Source of the DNA: a virus
Length of the DNA: 64,000 nt
Direction: 5' to 3' (one strand)
IMG/VR virus record: IMGVR_UViG_3300029914_000002
Span: 152,922-216,921 of that record
Shown here: one piece after another, positions 7,812-16,712 of the stretch
Position numbering within the stretch: position 1 is the first letter of the stretch
How the letters are laid out: each line of letters opens with the position of its first letter
Made by a program: the position numbers and the translations under genes
Notes under the pieces: model-generated
Seen by the model: the letters and a program-made list of their open reading frames with translations, nothing else
Told to the model about the DNA's origin: nothing
The model's database searches: none

Positions 7812-10800
7812 ATGATAAATAATAGCTTTCAATTATTAAGAACAAATCCAGCACTAACAACTAATGTTAAATTAGTTGTTAGTTCTGATTATAAGTTCTA
7901 TTTAGAATCATTTGATACAAATTCTCAATTATCTAATCAAAAATATAAACATTTTTCAATATCAAAAAATAATTTATATGAAAATCAAATTGTTAAATTT
8001 TATGATGGACTATCATCACAATTGGCATTTGATGTTAAATATGATTCTGATGATTCTACTGTATTTTCTAAATACGAACAACAATTTGATGATATTTATT
8101 GGAGTGGTGCTAAATCAGTTGAAGATACATGGTATAATGAAACATATGAATATTTTGCGCCATTATTTATAAGAAAAAATAATATACCAGATGGATTTGT
8201 TATATTAAGAGTAGATGATTCCGCTCCTTATGATATCCAAGATGATGATTTAGGTGCTGGTAAAATTACAAAAGATAATTTTAATTCTCAAATTGTTAAT
8301 AATTGGAAATGCGTATCTTTTGTTGATATGAGATATAATACAGATTTAGGATTATTTTTAAATACAAATATTACAAATAATACATCATATCCAGAAAGAT
8401 CATTTGATTTGGATTTTAGATCATATGAATATTCTAAATTTTACGGAATAGATTATAATAATGGAGGATATGTTAATATTTCTAATTTTTTACAATCAAC
8501 ATTGCAATATGAACAACCACATTTTAAACTTGAATCTGATATTATAGAGTCATTTAAAACAAATAATTTAATATATCCTCATATTTTAAATTTTAAATTT
8601 TTATTTAATGATGTACCAGCAGATCCTGTTAATATACATAATTATTCATTAAATAGATATTATGGTTTTTATGCTGATAAATTAGAATTGATTACTAATT
8701 TAACTTCATATATAACTCCAGAATTGATAAGTGGATTTACATTGAAGAATAATATATTTGGCTATATGTCAGGAAGTACTTTCATACCAACTAATGAATC
8801 TCCATTTGTAGAAGGTTTCTTTTTAGATAAAACTTATTGGATACAACTTACGTCATCTGAGACTGATAATGAATTTTATCAAGTAGTACTAGTGTATAAT
8901 AACGGTGTTAATACATATAGAGTTATTAGTGATTTTGATATGAGTGGTTCTACTTTTAATGTTTCAAATGATAGAACGTGCTTTATTAATTATACTGATG
9001 GCTATATTTATAATTGTCAAACTATTAATAATCCATCAGGTATTACTAATTATATATCTGGATATACTTCTAACTTTAATATTGATCCATATTACTCAGG
9101 AAATACTATTAAATCAATGTATGGTGATTTATATTTAATACTAATTGATGGTATATATCATGTACTAAAATGTAAAAATGATAGCTATTTTATACAAAGT
9201 GATTACGCAATAAATTCTTACACAACAGGACTAGAATATTGGAAAGGTGGTAAAAATAGTAATTATTATACTACAAAACAAATTTATACATATGGAAATA
9301 AACCATTAATCTATCCTGTGTATAGAATAAAATTTAATGATATTAAAGATTTTGATTTTAATAGAGTAAATACACATTTTGCTGATTTTGACTATGAAAA
9401 AGATATTTATACTGCAACTGATGAACAAAAATTATATGCTATAGATTATACTGATACTTCAGTATTAAGTCAAAATTATATGACATATCCAAGAGGTGAA
9501 GATGGACAATATCAAATAATGAATGTATCTTCTGAATATATCGCAGATGACGAACTTTATGAAATATCATTTAACGATTTAACAGAAATATGGAGAAAAA
9601 ATCCATCAGTTGTAAAATGGGGGTTCGCTGGCTCAAATTCTAATTGCGATTATCCATATAAATTAAATAATTCAATTAGTATAGGAGACGTATTTAATGC
9701 AACTGCAGATGTATTTAGCTTGCTACCAACAGAAGTAGAAAAAAATTTAGATTACTGCTACAGAATAGGTAATTTTTTCTCAGGTAATACAAATAATATT
9801 ATTAAATATTTAAATCAAACTACTAACATAGAAGTAGATTTTATGGAAAATTATAGTAAAAAATTTAATTTAGATTTATATCTAAATTCAAATGTTGATT
9901 ATTTTGATTATTTTTTTAAAAATAAAACATATTTTACTATAGATGATATTAATTATACAAAACAAACATTAAAATATTCAACTTTTCAAGCAGGCGATAT
10001 ATATACAGCATCTAGTACATTATTTAAAGGTTTAAATATTAACGCATTAAATGTTACAAGTGTATCAAGAGATATTAATGGATCAATTACAAGTATAGTT
10101 GCTGATAATAGTAAAAATTTTAATGATTATAAATTTGCAATAATTCTTAATGATGTTTATCAATATTATACTGGTAATACATATGATTCAACATATGAAG
10201 GTGGATTATCAGGAAATACGATAATTGATATATCATCAAATGCAATACACGCATTTTTAAATGAAGAATTTAAAAATATTTTAGTTGTTGTTAATGTTAA
10301 AATACCAATTCAAAAAAATTATATTAGTTTAAATAATGTCGCCTTTTTTGGTGAAAAATTTGGATTATATAATTCAAAAACATTAGACGGTAATAGTTTA
10401 GTCTATCCAGCAAATGTTAAAGAATTCGATCCATCATTAATAGTTGCATCAAATATATTTAACGCATTTTATGATATGAATTCATTATCAGAATTTGATT
10501 CTGGTATAACATATTATTATATCAATTCAATTGGACAATCTGGATATACAGCACCTATGAATACAACTGGAGGTACCATGGCATTAATACCTGATTGGGT
10601 TAAAAATGATACTCCATTTATTTTAAATTTAAATGATCCAGCAGTTTTAACAACTAAACAAAATTCATATATTAAAACTGCAATAAAAGGACCATTAACT
10701 AATATTTATGATAAATATCAAGTGTATTACGATACAAATCAAAAAACTAAATATAATGTTTCTGAACCGTTAGCTAGATCTATGTCATTAAATATACAAC

Positions 10801-11246
10801 AAAATATAATGAATACTTCAAACGGCGTATCATCAGATAATTCTATTTATAGATATAACGGCTCTTATGAACCAATATTTAATACAATACCAGTATTTAA
10901 TAATACATTTTTATATGAATCAGGAAATACTATAAGTCAATTTGAATCAAACTATAAATTCGATACTTCATTTGAAAACTTCGGTATGATTGAAGAATTA
11001 ATTTATTCAAAAATTAATCCTGTAATATCTCCATTAAAATTAAGTAATACTAATACTGATGTATCTGTGTATCCAATAGTTGACGAATTTGGATATCAGT
11101 TTTCTTCAAGATTTATATTTAGCTCATCTTGGGATAACGATTTTTATGTAATAACAAATAATACTCAAAATATGAATAATAATGTCTTTTCAAATTTTTC
11201 TAACTATGAATATATAATTGATCCAATAAAAAATATAAATGATTAA
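7812..11246 (+). CDS. Large structural protein, probably baseplate/tail component
   Basis: 1144 residues, very rich in N, Y, F, S and D, with many SGNT and YTSG-type turns typical of tail and baseplate proteins. There is no membrane segment or enzyme motif. It follows the 1061-residue structural gene after 20 bp and is probably cotranscribed with it; its TAA overlaps the ATG of a small cargo-type gene (TAATG at 11244-11248). It is too large for a standard T4 wedge protein, so a specific T4 equivalent is not proposed. Confidence 0.7.
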   Translation: MINNSFQLLRTNPALTTNVKLVVSSDYKFYLESFDTNSQLSNQKYKHFSISKNNLYENQIVKFYDGLSSQLAFDVKYDSDDSTVFSKYEQQFDDIYWSGAKSVEDTWYNETYEYFAPLFIRKNNIPDGFVILRVDDSAPYDIQDDDLGAGKITKDNFNSQIVNNWKCVSFVDMRYNTDLGLFLNTNITNNTSYPERSFDLDFRSYEYSKFYGIDYNNGGYVNISNFLQSTLQYEQPHFKLESDIIESFKTNNLIYPHILNFKFLFNDVPADPVNIHNYSLNRYYGFYADKLELITNLTSYITPELISGFTLKNNIFGYMSGSTFIPTNESPFVEGFFLDKTYWIQLTSSETDNEFYQVVLVYNNGVNTYRVISDFDMSGSTFNVSNDRTCFINYTDGYIYNCQTINNPSGITNYISGYTSNFNIDPYYSGNTIKSMYGDLYLILIDGIYHVLKCKNDSYFIQSDYAINSYTTGLEYWKGGKNSNYYTTKQIYTYGNKPLIYPVYRIKFNDIKDFDFNRVNTHFADFDYEKDIYTATDEQKLYAIDYTDTSVLSQNYMTYPRGEDGQYQIMNVSSEYIADDELYEISFNDLTEIWRKNPSVVKWGFAGSNSNCDYPYKLNNSISIGDVFNATADVFSLLPTEVEKNLDYCYRIGNFFSGNTNNIIKYLNQTTNIEVDFMENYSKKFNLDLYLNSNVDYFDYFFKNKTYFTIDDINYTKQTLKYSTFQAGDIYTASSTLFKGLNINALNVTSVSRDINGSITSIVADNSKNFNDYKFAIILNDVYQYYTGNTYDSTYEGGLSGNTIIDISSNAIHAFLNEEFKNILVVVNVKIPIQKNYISLNNVAFFGEKFGLYNSKTLDGNSLVYPANVKEFDPSLIVASNIFNAFYDMNSLSEFDSGITYYYINSIGQSGYTAPMNTTGGTMALIPDWVKNDTPFILNLNDPAVLTTKQNSYIKTAIKGPLTNIYDKYQVYYDTNQKTKYNVSEPLARSMSLNIQQNIMNTSNGVSSDNSIYRYNGSYEPIFNTIPVFNNTFLYESGNTISQFESNYKFDTSFENFGMIEELIYSKINPVISPLKLSNTNTDVSVYPIVDEFGYQFSSRFIFSSSWDNDFYVITNNTQNMNNNVFSNFSNYEYIIDPIKNIND

Positions 11247-11563
11247 TGAAATATATTAAAACTTTTGAAAATGAATTATATAATGAACCAACATATTGGT
11301 TATTGCCGACTGATGATAGATTTGAAAAATCTTTAAAACAAATAAAATGTCCTAATAATAATATTAAATTTTTTTTAAATAATAATAGAATTAAAAATAT
11401 TAAATATGTATTCATTTGTTATTCACCATATAATAAACAATGGGAATGGAATTCATATAAAGGTAAATTACTTGACGATTATCTTGAAGAAAATAATTAT
11501 AAATTTGGTGGACATATAAATATGAATGAATTAGAATTAATTGCTGATAAATTTAACATATAA
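11246..11563 (+). CDS. Small cargo-type protein (MKYIKTFEN...DKFNI)
   Basis: 105 residues, N-terminal MKYIKTFEN and C-terminal ADKFNI. The core starts YWLLPTDDRFEKSLKQIKCP, includes YVFICYSP and ends with a tyrosine/asparagine-rich segment. The next gene carries the same YWLLPTDDRFE.SLKQIKCP block and the same layout, so the two are tandem paralogues. The start overlaps the stop of the structural gene upstream (TAATG). It is a small nonstructural-looking gene embedded in a structural operon, which would suit expression late with head and tail proteins. Confidence 0.75.
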   Translation: MKYIKTFENELYNEPTYWLLPTDDRFEKSLKQIKCPNNNIKFFLNNNRIKNIKYVFICYSPYNKQWEWNSYKGKLLDDYLEENNYKFGGHINMNELELIADKFNI

Positions 11564-11567
11564 CTAT

Positions 11568-11960
11568 ATGAAATATATAAAAATGTTTGAAGAAAATATA
11601 TATGAAAATATATATGAAAATATATATGAAAATATATATGAAAATATATATGATAGTAGATGCTATTGGTTATTACCAACTGATGATAGATTTGAAGATT
11701 CTTTAAAACAAATAAAATGTCCTGATTTTAAAATAGAACAATTTTTAGGTAATAAAAATATGAGACAATATAATTATGTATTTGTTGGATATAATCCAAC
11801 TAAAACTGTAGATGACGATGTTAGTCTTTGTTGGGGCTGGAACTATAAAGTTAATTGGAATAAAAATACTGAAGATTTTTATGAAAAAAAAGGATATAAA
11901 TTTATGGGAAATATAAATATACCTGATTTCGAATTTGATGTAAATAAATTTAATATATAA
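11568..11960 (+). CDS. Small cargo-type protein with ENIY tandem repeat
   Basis: 130 residues; I chose ATG 11568 (MKYIKMFEE) over the upstream in-frame start at 11541 because it matches the family N-terminus and begins 4 nt after the preceding stop. Directly after the tag come five exact ENIY units encoded by a 12-bp tandem repeat, then the paralogous core YWLLPTDDRFEDSLKQIKCP and YVFVGYNP, and the C-terminal VNKFNI. The repeat sits just behind the likely cleavage point of the tag, where length variation would be tolerated. Function unknown. Confidence 0.75.
   Translation: MKYIKMFEENIYENIYENIYENIYENIYDSRCYWLLPTDDRFEDSLKQIKCPDFKIEQFLGNKNMRQYNYVFVGYNPTKTVDDDVSLCWGWNYKVNWNKNTEDFYEKKGYKFMGNINIPDFEFDVNKFNI
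11592..11651 (+). repeat. 12-bp in-frame tandem repeat, five copies
   Basis: GAAAATATATAT is repeated five times without error, encoding (ENIY)x5. Such perfect short repeats are prone to slippage, but 12-bp units keep the frame, so only the length of the linker would change. Confidence 0.9.
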
Positions 11961-11975
11961 AAAAAATAATAAATA

Positions 11976-12710
11976 GTGAAAAGTAATTTAATATTAAAAA
12001 AATTTTCTGTAAACTCTGTGCCAGGTACAATGAATCAAACAGAATTAAGAACTTTTTTTGGAGGTAAAATAATATATACCGAAGATGAAATCTATATTAA
12101 CGACGACGCTATAAAATTTAGTCAAATTGTTAACAATACTATCAATGGTAATAACGGATACCAATACTATGATATAACTACAATACCCGATGATTGGGAA
12201 ATTACATTCAATGAAAATTTATCAGATTTAAAACAAAATAATCAAGTAATTTCACAATATAGTCAAACACAATCAGATAAAAATAATAATACCAGATGGC
12301 TAATAAATATTAACGGAGCACAAATATTAAAAGATTATTTATTCTTTAAAATTAAAGAACAAAGAGTATTTAAAATAATAAGACAAAATGATATATATTC
12401 TAATGATATTAATAACGCAATATATGAATATATAAATCAGAATATTTTTAATAGATATAAATTAGATTCTATACAATTTTATGTAAACTACTATAGCATT
12501 ACAGATCAAACTATTTATAATAATATTGTTCTACAATATAATCCAATATTTAATCCAGATGTATATCAAACAGCAAATTTGACAAATATAAGTATACAAA
12601 ATTATGATCCTTATAATTTTAATTCTGTGTCAATATTATATAATCAAAGTAAACCATCTAATCAATATAATTTTAACTATTATTTTGATATTAATTTTGC
12701 AAAAATTTAA
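11976..12710 (+). CDS. Hypothetical protein, probable baseplate/tail component
   Basis: 244 residues with a GTG start (GTGAAAAGTAAT), 15 nt after the previous stop; no ATG lies close by in frame. The N-terminal part (SVPGTMNQTELRTFFGG) and the N/Y/Q-rich C-terminus look like a phage structural protein. No enzyme motif is visible. It lies between the structural block and the uvsY-like gene, where T4-like phages carry small baseplate-wedge proteins; the assignment is by position only. Confidence 0.6.
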   Translation: MKSNLILKKFSVNSVPGTMNQTELRTFFGGKIIYTEDEIYINDDAIKFSQIVNNTINGNNGYQYYDITTIPDDWEITFNENLSDLKQNNQVISQYSQTQSDKNNNTRWLININGAQILKDYLFFKIKEQRVFKIIRQNDIYSNDINNAIYEYINQNIFNRYKLDSIQFYVNYYSITDQTIYNNIVLQYNPIFNPDVYQTANLTNISIQNYDPYNFNSVSILYNQSKPSNQYNFNYYFDINFAKI

Positions 12711-12723
12711 ACTAACTTCTATT

Positions 12724-12738
12724 TATATTATATATAAA
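12724..12738 (+). promoter_or_regulatory. Late-promoter-like TATATTATATATAAA motif
   Basis: The element lies about 20 nt before the ATG at 12758 in a short intergenic gap and belongs to the TTTATATATAA class. Confidence 0.45.
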
Positions 12739-12757
12739 ATAAACTCATTCTACAACT

Positions 12758-13216
12758 ATGTCAGAAAACATTGAACTAGACTCAAGACAAAAATTTCAAA
12801 AAAAAATGATAGAATCTACAAAACAATGGATCGCTATTGTTAATAAATTAACTAATAGATTAATTAACGACGATCTAAAAAATATTGCAGATATTCAGGC
12901 AGAAGCTATAAGTCAACGACAAATTGTAGTCGAAGAAATTAAAAATTATAGCGTTAAAATACATAAACTGGTTCAAAAAACAAAAGTTCTAACAAAAGAA
13001 AGATTTGAATTCTATGCAACATCATATCAAGTTAAAACGTCTGGAACAGAAAAATTAAGACTTATCGAAGCAGATTTATCAGAACATCAATGCTTTATAA
13101 ATGAACTAGATGAACATGTAAATTTTTTAAGAGATACTTCTAAAAATCTAGAATCTATAAACTATTCAGTTAAATCTAAAATTGAACTGGCTAATATATT
13201 AGGAGGTTACAAATAA
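12758..13216 (+). CDS. uvsY: UvsY-like recombination mediator (tentative)
   Basis: 152 residues, almost wholly helical. T4 UvsY (137 aa) loads the UvsX recombinase on gp32-coated single strands. The support here is layout: a helical N-terminal half with regularly spaced K/E residues, a central segment ending KERFEFYATSYQVK comparable to the ALKARLDYY region of UvsY, and a C-terminal helical half. The gene lies just upstream of uvsW, the same order as in T4. Sequence identity is low, so an unrelated coiled-coil protein cannot be excluded. The stop (TAATG) overlaps the next start. Confidence 0.5.
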   Translation: MSENIELDSRQKFQKKMIESTKQWIAIVNKLTNRLINDDLKNIADIQAEAISQRQIVVEEIKNYSVKIHKLVQKTKVLTKERFEFYATSYQVKTSGTEKLRLIEADLSEHQCFINELDEHVNFLRDTSKNLESINYSVKSKIELANILGGYK

Positions 13217-13449
13217 TGATAACTAATAATTATATTAAAAAATTTGAAATAAAATCAGATTTTATAATAGCAGAAGGAATGAATAGCCCAAAAATTACAA
13301 TAATACATTTCGATGACTCAAAATATATTTATAATTCTGACAAACTATCATTTGATTTATTAGATAATACTATTAAAAACCATATAAATATTGTTTGTTT
13401 AAAACAAATTAGAAAAAAGAAATTATTTTTATTAAATGAAATTAGATGA
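13216..13449 (+). CDS. Small hypothetical protein
   Basis: 77 residues, starting in the TAATG overlap with the uvsY-like gene and overlapping the next gene by 14 bp. The N-terminus contains YIKKFEIK, similar to the cargo N-terminal motif but preceded by MITNN and without a KFNL end. The rest is a beta-rich pattern ending in a basic segment (RKKKLF). It sits in the uvsY-uvsW operon; function unknown. Confidence 0.65.
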   Translation: MITNNYIKKFEIKSDFIIAEGMNSPKITIIHFDDSKYIYNSDKLSFDLLDNTIKNHINIVCLKQIRKKKLFLLNEIR

Positions 13450-13618
13450 TTTGGCATATAAATTATTTATAGAAAAATTTGGATTTATTTCAATTCAGGA
13501 TTTTAAAATTAATATTTTTATGAAAAATAAAAATAGATATAAATCATATTACGATAAAGCAAATAAAATTCTAAGAAAAGAAAAATTAAAGACATTAAAA
13601 TCATATGGAACTAAATAA
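13436..13618 (+). CDS. Small basic protein, copy 1 of tandem paralogues
   Basis: 60 residues, basic and helical: MKLDDLAYKLFIEKFGF... then YKSYYDKANKILRKEKLK. The next ORF at 13605 repeats the same plan with an almost identical C-terminal half, so this is a tandem duplication. It overlaps neighbours on both sides. In T4 the uvsY-uvsW gap also holds tiny unknown genes (uvsY.-1, uvsY.-2), so position rather than sequence links them. A nucleic-acid-binding role would fit the charge. Confidence 0.65.
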   Translation: MKLDDLAYKLFIEKFGFISIQDFKINIFMKNKNRYKSYYDKANKILRKEKLKTLKSYGTK

Positions 13619-13778
13619 TTTAGCATATAAATTATTAATAAACTACTTAGGATTTACTCCAAAGTATTATTGTAAAAAAGATTTTTTTATTAAAAATAAA
13701 AATAATTTTAAATCATATTACGATAAAGCAAATAAAATTTTAAGAAAAGAAAAATTAAAGGCATTACATGAAATTTAA
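13605..13778 (+). CDS. Small basic protein, copy 2 of tandem paralogues
   Basis: 57 residues from ATG 13605: MELNNLAYKLLINYLGF, then a divergent middle, then FKSYYDKANKILRKEKLKAL. The last third is nearly identical to the gene just upstream, including at DNA level, while the middle (TPKYYCKKDFFIKN) has drifted. It overlaps the upstream gene by 14 bp and the uvsW start by 11 bp, so the whole stretch 12758-15330 is one tightly packed operon. Confidence 0.7.
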   Translation: MELNNLAYKLLINYLGFTPKYYCKKDFFIKNKNNFKSYYDKANKILRKEKLKALHEI

Positions 13779-15330
13779 ATTAAATAAAGACAATTCAAAG
13801 TTAATTTTAACAGAATCAACCAAAGGAGAATATAACCAACTTAAACTATATCTAACCAGAAAAGTTCATAACTACCGTTTTATGAAAAGGTTCAAGCTTG
13901 GTGTATGGGATGGAAGTATAAGTTATTTTGGAAATCCAGGTGGATCAATTGACTTTGGATTATGGCAAGAAATATATAAATGTTGTAAAGAGTATGGTTA
14001 TAAATTTATAATTGAAAATCAAGAACAATTTCCACGTAATAAAGATATATTAAGAGAAAATGTACAAGATTTTGTGACTGAATTTTATAAAGATCATAAA
14101 ACTCCTGATGGTAAACCTTTTATGCCATATGAACATCAAGTAGATGCAATATTTCAATTATTAAAACATCAATATGGATTAATTGAAATTGCTACTGCTG
14201 GAGGTAAATCATTGGTATTTGGCACATTACTATTTTATTATTTAAAAAATATAAATACAAATGCTAAATTTTTATTGATTGTCCCAAGTATAAGTTTAGT
14301 TACTCAATTTTATAATGATCTTAATGATTATAATTACGGTTTTAATAATGATAATAAAAACCCTATTGATATTAGAATTGATGAAGTTATGAGTGATAAA
14401 CCAAGAAAATATAGAGATGGTGAAAAAATACCAAATATATACATTGGAACTTATCAATCATTAGAAAAATATCCTAAAACATTTTTTGACCAATTTGAAG
14501 TTGTAGCATGTGATGAAGCACATACTGCAAAAGCTATTACCATTCAAACTATTTTAACAAAAACGTTTGGAGTTGCAAAATTACGATTCGGAATGAGTGG
14601 ATCTTATCCTTCGGATTCTTCAATAGAAATATTAACAATTCAATCTTTAATGGGTCCTAAATTAATAAATATTAGTGCTAGAAAATTAATAGATAAAGGA
14701 TTAATATCAGATCTTAAAATAAAAGTTATCATGTTACATCATGATAATCATAAATTTGCAGAAGGAGTTAATAATATAAAAAAAACTGACGGTCAACGTG
14801 CATGGATTTTAGAACGTGAATACGTACATAATTCAGCAAAAAGAAAAACATTTATTAAAAATTTAACAGATAAATTTAAATCTAATTCTCTTATATTATT
14901 TCATACTATTACTTATGGAACAGAATTATATAATTATATCAAAGATAATTGCATTGGTAAAGATGTGTTCTATATTGACGGTACAACATCTACAGAAAAA
15001 AGAGAATATATCAAGAAAAAATTAGAAGATACTTCAGGTAATCCTAAAATACTTTTAGCATCTTTCGGAGTATTTTCTGTCGGCGTAAGTGTTAAAGCAA
15101 TAACAAATATTATCTTTGCGGATTCTTATAAAGAGCCTAAAATAATAAGGCAAGCAATAGGGAGAGGTCTAAGATTACACAAAGAAAAAACAAAATTAAT
15201 CGTATTTGATTTGGTAGACATTTTTCATCCTGACTATAAAACAATATTATGGAAACAATATGAATCTAGAAGAGATGAAGTATATAAAAAACAACAATAT
15301 CCTTATGATGAATTAAAGGTCAAATTATAA
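13768..15330 (+). CDS. uvsW: UvsW-like SF2 helicase
   Basis: 520 residues, close to T4 UvsW (503 aa). The N-terminal ~110 residues form the small UvsW substrate-binding domain (FKLGVWDGSISYF is typical). RecA-like domain 1 has the Walker A ATAGGKS at 143-149 and DEAH at 249-252; domain 2 includes FHTITYG, LLASFGVFSVGVSVK and the motif VI region RQAIGRGLRL. UvsW unwinds branched DNA and R-loops and switches replication to recombination-dependent initiation. The ATG overlaps the preceding small gene. The enzyme appears intact. Confidence 0.95.
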   Translation: MKFKLNKDNSKLILTESTKGEYNQLKLYLTRKVHNYRFMKRFKLGVWDGSISYFGNPGGSIDFGLWQEIYKCCKEYGYKFIIENQEQFPRNKDILRENVQDFVTEFYKDHKTPDGKPFMPYEHQVDAIFQLLKHQYGLIEIATAGGKSLVFGTLLFYYLKNINTNAKFLLIVPSISLVTQFYNDLNDYNYGFNNDNKNPIDIRIDEVMSDKPRKYRDGEKIPNIYIGTYQSLEKYPKTFFDQFEVVACDEAHTAKAITIQTILTKTFGVAKLRFGMSGSYPSDSSIEILTIQSLMGPKLINISARKLIDKGLISDLKIKVIMLHHDNHKFAEGVNNIKKTDGQRAWILEREYVHNSAKRKTFIKNLTDKFKSNSLILFHTITYGTELYNYIKDNCIGKDVFYIDGTTSTEKREYIKKKLEDTSGNPKILLASFGVFSVGVSVKAITNIIFADSYKEPKIIRQAIGRGLRLHKEKTKLIVFDLVDIFHPDYKTILWKQYESRRDEVYKKQQYPYDELKVKL

Positions 15331-16299
15331 TTAATCTTTAATTCTTATAAATTTGCAATTTAAAAAATTTTCAATTTCTTTTTGCCTATCAAGATCTTTT
15401 TGTCTTAATTCACCTTTTATAAAATGATGTTTTTCGTCATACTCATATACTACATTATTTATAGCATCATATCCATCTATCCAATAACCAAGTTCTTCAA
15501 TATGATATTCTCCCTCATTCATTGCATGTTGAATATGAATATTTTCATTCTTTGATATTTCATCAAAAATATCACAACCTTTTTTATTATATGATGGAAA
15601 TACTTGATTTCCATCAAATTTATCATCACTTAATCTTTTTAATCTTTTTAATCTTTTACTTGTATTACTACATTTTTGACAACCACACAATAATAAATGA
15701 TGAGATGAAGTTTGTTTAAAATCGCCATGTATAGGACAACTAATTACTAGCTTCGTGCTTGAGTCAATATAATTAGAATCTGAATAATTTGGATAAGTAT
15801 ATTTATTGTTGTGTAATATTTTTGCTTCAGAAACGAATTTTTTATATCTTTTTTCTATTCTTTTTTCTTTATTACATTTTATGCAGCCTCTTCCGTCAAT
15901 TAAATCTTTCGGTAACATTTTAAATTCTCCGTGTTTTTCGCATTCTACAATAACACAAGTATGATTATTAACATATACACTCTTTGAAAAATCAAGATTA
16001 TTTTTATATACTTCATTTAATTGTGCAATAAATGTTTCCTGACTTTTAGCGAAATACAATTTTGCAGCGCATTTATAACTACATGAAAATATAGATTTTC
16101 TCATATAAACATCATATCTAATTTGAGTTTTTCTATGACAAACATCGCATTCTACATCAATAATAACTTTTGAATTCGGTTTTAAATGACAAACGTTAAC
16201 TTCAATATATTCATTTAATTTTACTTTATATCCTAATTTTTCAAAATGATCTTTGTTGCTTGTACTAATTCTAATATTAACAGTTTTACTTATTATCAT
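15331..16299 (-). CDS. Zinc-finger/Vsr-like homing endonuclease
   Basis: 322 residues, leftward, its stop abutting the uvsW stop. The N-terminal part has CDVCH...CSYKC (about 50-76). Two CxKHGEF/CPIHGDF-type modules follow, each ending in a CxKC pair (GCIKCNK, GCQKC); these repeats occur in phage homing endonucleases. The C-terminal ~90 residues look like a Vsr-type nuclease fold: DGYDAINNVVYEYDEKHHF, then DRQKEIENFLNCKFIRI, with acidic and His residues suited to metal catalysis. It is a free-standing gene on the opposite strand next to a conserved replication gene, the usual setting for homing endonucleases. Confidence 0.75.
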   Translation of the reverse strand: MIISKTVNIRISTSNKDHFEKLGYKVKLNEYIEVNVCHLKPNSKVIIDVECDVCHRKTQIRYDVYMRKSIFSCSYKCAAKLYFAKSQETFIAQLNEVYKNNLDFSKSVYVNNHTCVIVECEKHGEFKMLPKDLIDGRGCIKCNKEKRIEKRYKKFVSEAKILHNNKYTYPNYSDSNYIDSSTKLVISCPIHGDFKQTSSHHLLLCGCQKCSNTSKRLKRLKRLSDDKFDGNQVFPSYNKKGCDIFDEISKNENIHIQHAMNEGEYHIEELGYWIDGYDAINNVVYEYDEKHHFIKGELRQKDLDRQKEIENFLNCKFIRIKD

Positions 16300-16318
16300 T
16301 TATTATTTTATTTTATTA

Positions 16319-16336
16319 TCATATATTTATATAAAA
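16319..16336 (-). promoter_or_regulatory. TATATAAATATA motif upstream of endonuclease gene
   Basis: On the minus strand TTTTATATAAATATATG lies about 20 nt before the ATG at 16299. It is a weaker member of the TATA-type motif class. Confidence 0.3.
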
Positions 16337-16376
16337 ATAATTAAGTTTTGTTTATTTTAATTATAATCACTAATAT

Positions 16377-16391
16377 TTAATATATAAATAA
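16377..16391 (+). promoter_or_regulatory. Late-promoter-like TTAATATATAAATAA motif
   Basis: The element lies about 10-20 nt upstream of the ATG at 16401 in the divergent intergenic region. Confidence 0.4.
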
Positions 16392-16400
16392 AAAATTAAA

Positions 16401-16712
16401 ATGGAAATAAATAAATTTAATGAATTTATTAATAATGATTTATTAGTTATAGAAAAATTAATTGATGATTTAGAAAATCAAAAAGGTAATTGTTCAGTAT
16501 TAGAAAAAATATATTCTCATCCATCATATATTAAAATTATAGAATATGGTGAAAAATCAATACCTTCATTATTAAATAGAATAGATGAGAGTATGTTTTG
16601 GTTTGAAGCATTACGTAGAATAACTGGGGACGAGCCTGACAAAGAATCAATTAAATCAATTGATATTATGAATTCTTGGAAAAAATGGGGTATAGAAAAT
16701 GGATATAAATAA
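16401..16712 (+). CDS. Small HEAT-like protein
   Basis: 103 residues starting MEINKFNEFINND. The pattern HPSYIKIIEYGEKSIPSLLNRI, then WFEALRRITG, then SWKKWGIENGY is that of short HEAT-like bacterial proteins in which a Gly-rich turn precedes an IP-LL helix and the end is W-x-x-W-G. In bacteria such proteins often lie beside toxins or as orphan immunity-type genes. It overlaps the next gene by 14 bp. A chaperone or antitoxin role for the neighbour is possible but unproven. Confidence 0.6.
   Translation: MEINKFNEFINNDLLVIEKLIDDLENQKGNCSVLEKIYSHPSYIKIIEYGEKSIPSLLNRIDESMFWFEALRRITGDEPDKESIKSIDIMNSWKKWGIENGYK

Noticed and set aside
11497-11679. Minus-strand ORF rich in HIYF repeats
   Set aside because: It is the complement of the ENIY tandem repeat and has no independent support.
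12758-13216. Reading this coiled-coil gene as a tail or head scaffold protein
   Set aside because: Its place directly upstream of uvsW and layout similar to UvsY make a recombination mediator more likely, though confidence is moderate.
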